Assembly (NCBI GenBank): GCA_019636655.1
Contig: JAHBXB010000002.1
Location: 880,537-944,536, forward strand
Length of the DNA: 64,000 nt
DNA from: Phycisphaeraceae bacterium
GTDB lineage: Bacteria > Planctomycetota > Phycisphaerae > Phycisphaerales > UBA1924
Reading direction: 5' to 3'
The position numbers were made by a program, and so were the translations under genes. Each line of letters begins with the position of its first letter. Within the stretch, counting starts at the first letter, position 1. The notes beneath the pieces were generated by a model. It had not been told where the DNA came from. It saw only the letters and a program-made list of their open reading frames with translations, and ran no database searches. Of this stretch, positions 63,874 through 64,000 are shown piece by piece.

Positions 63874-64000
63874 ATGAAGGTCATTGCCGATGAAGCCGAG
63901 GTTGCTCGACTGATCGATGCCCTGGCGCGCCAGATCGCCGGGTCCGTGCGCGATCAGAAGTCGCTCGGGCTCATCGGCATCCGGCGGCGGGGCGATGTGC
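63874..64000 (+). CDS. pyrR: PyrR-type uracil phosphoribosyltransferase/regulator (partial)
   Basis: Only the first 42 residues are present before the right edge: MKVIADEAEVARLIDALARQ ... LGLIGIRRRGDV. The arrangement of a helical start (VARLIDALARQIA) with the strand LIGIRRRG matches PyrR, where the LVGI(R/K)xRG loop begins the phosphoribosyltransferase fold. PyrR can regulate pyrimidine genes by attenuation and has low uracil phosphoribosyltransferase activity. The ATG at 63874 is the only start. The identification rests on a short stretch. Confidence 0.65.
   Translation, partial: MKVIADEAEVARLIDALARQIAGSVRDQKSLGLIGIRRRGDV

Overview
The window reads as chromosomal DNA of a high-GC planctomycete, most likely of the class Phycisphaerae. 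This is an inference from several signs: small membrane proteins with a CPxCGY...CPECG zinc ribbon, a prepilin-like FTLIELLVVISII protein, C-terminal dockerin-like tails (DxDxxGxxxPxDxxxFIQxWF) ending in GC, PEP-CTERM-like sorting tails (Pro-rich, hydrophobic, RRR), and an LpxC homologue implying lipid A and an outer membrane. Coding density is high and there is no rRNA, tRNA, CRISPR array or insertion sequence that I can support.

Region 1 (1-3803) holds the start of a UbiA-type prenyltransferase, a zinc-ribbon membrane protein, and a PadR regulator translationally coupled to a large membrane-anchored protein. Region 2 (4088-27713) is a long exopolysaccharide or surface-glycan locus. It has GDP-mannose 3,5-epimerase, a GH56 (hyaluronidase)-like secreted protein, a GDP-fucose synthase-like enzyme, two methyltransferases, a GC-poor beta-helix (pectate-lyase-like) protein, an asparagine-synthase-type amidotransferase, a bisphosphate-nucleotidase-like phosphatase, several nucleotide-sugar epimerases, an XrtA-locus-type polysaccharide deacetylase, a formyltransferase, GT4 and GT2 glycosyltransferases, a UDP-sugar 6-dehydrogenase, an O-antigen ligase/polymerase-like protein, and two membrane-anchored endonuclease/exonuclease/phosphatase (EEP) proteins with degraded active sites. 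Together they could make activated sugars, assemble them, modify them (deacetylation, formylation, methylation, amidation), polymerise the chain and trim it outside the cell.

Region 3 (27800-42255) carries an Mrp-type P-loop ATPase without the usual CxxC, an internally repeated protein of unknown role, LpxC, a prepilin-like protein, a PEP-CTERM-like protein, a 12-repeat kelch/Ig/dockerin protein, SpoVR, two zinc-ribbon membrane proteins and a small HTH protein. Region 4 (42285-46955) is a chromosome-maintenance neighbourhood: a DciA/DUF721-like protein, an orphan ABC ATPase, a soluble histidine kinase, a Nudix hydrolase and ParB, with parS palindromes lying inside the kinase and Nudix coding sequences.

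Region 5 (46980-64000) has a small lipoprotein, a YjfB-like motility protein, ClpB, a secreted dockerin-tailed protein, an intact-looking EEP protein, a class IV aminotransferase, two adjacent PEP-CTERM-like proteins, DnaE, another zinc-ribbon protein, UbiX, a lipoprotein and the beginning of pyrR.
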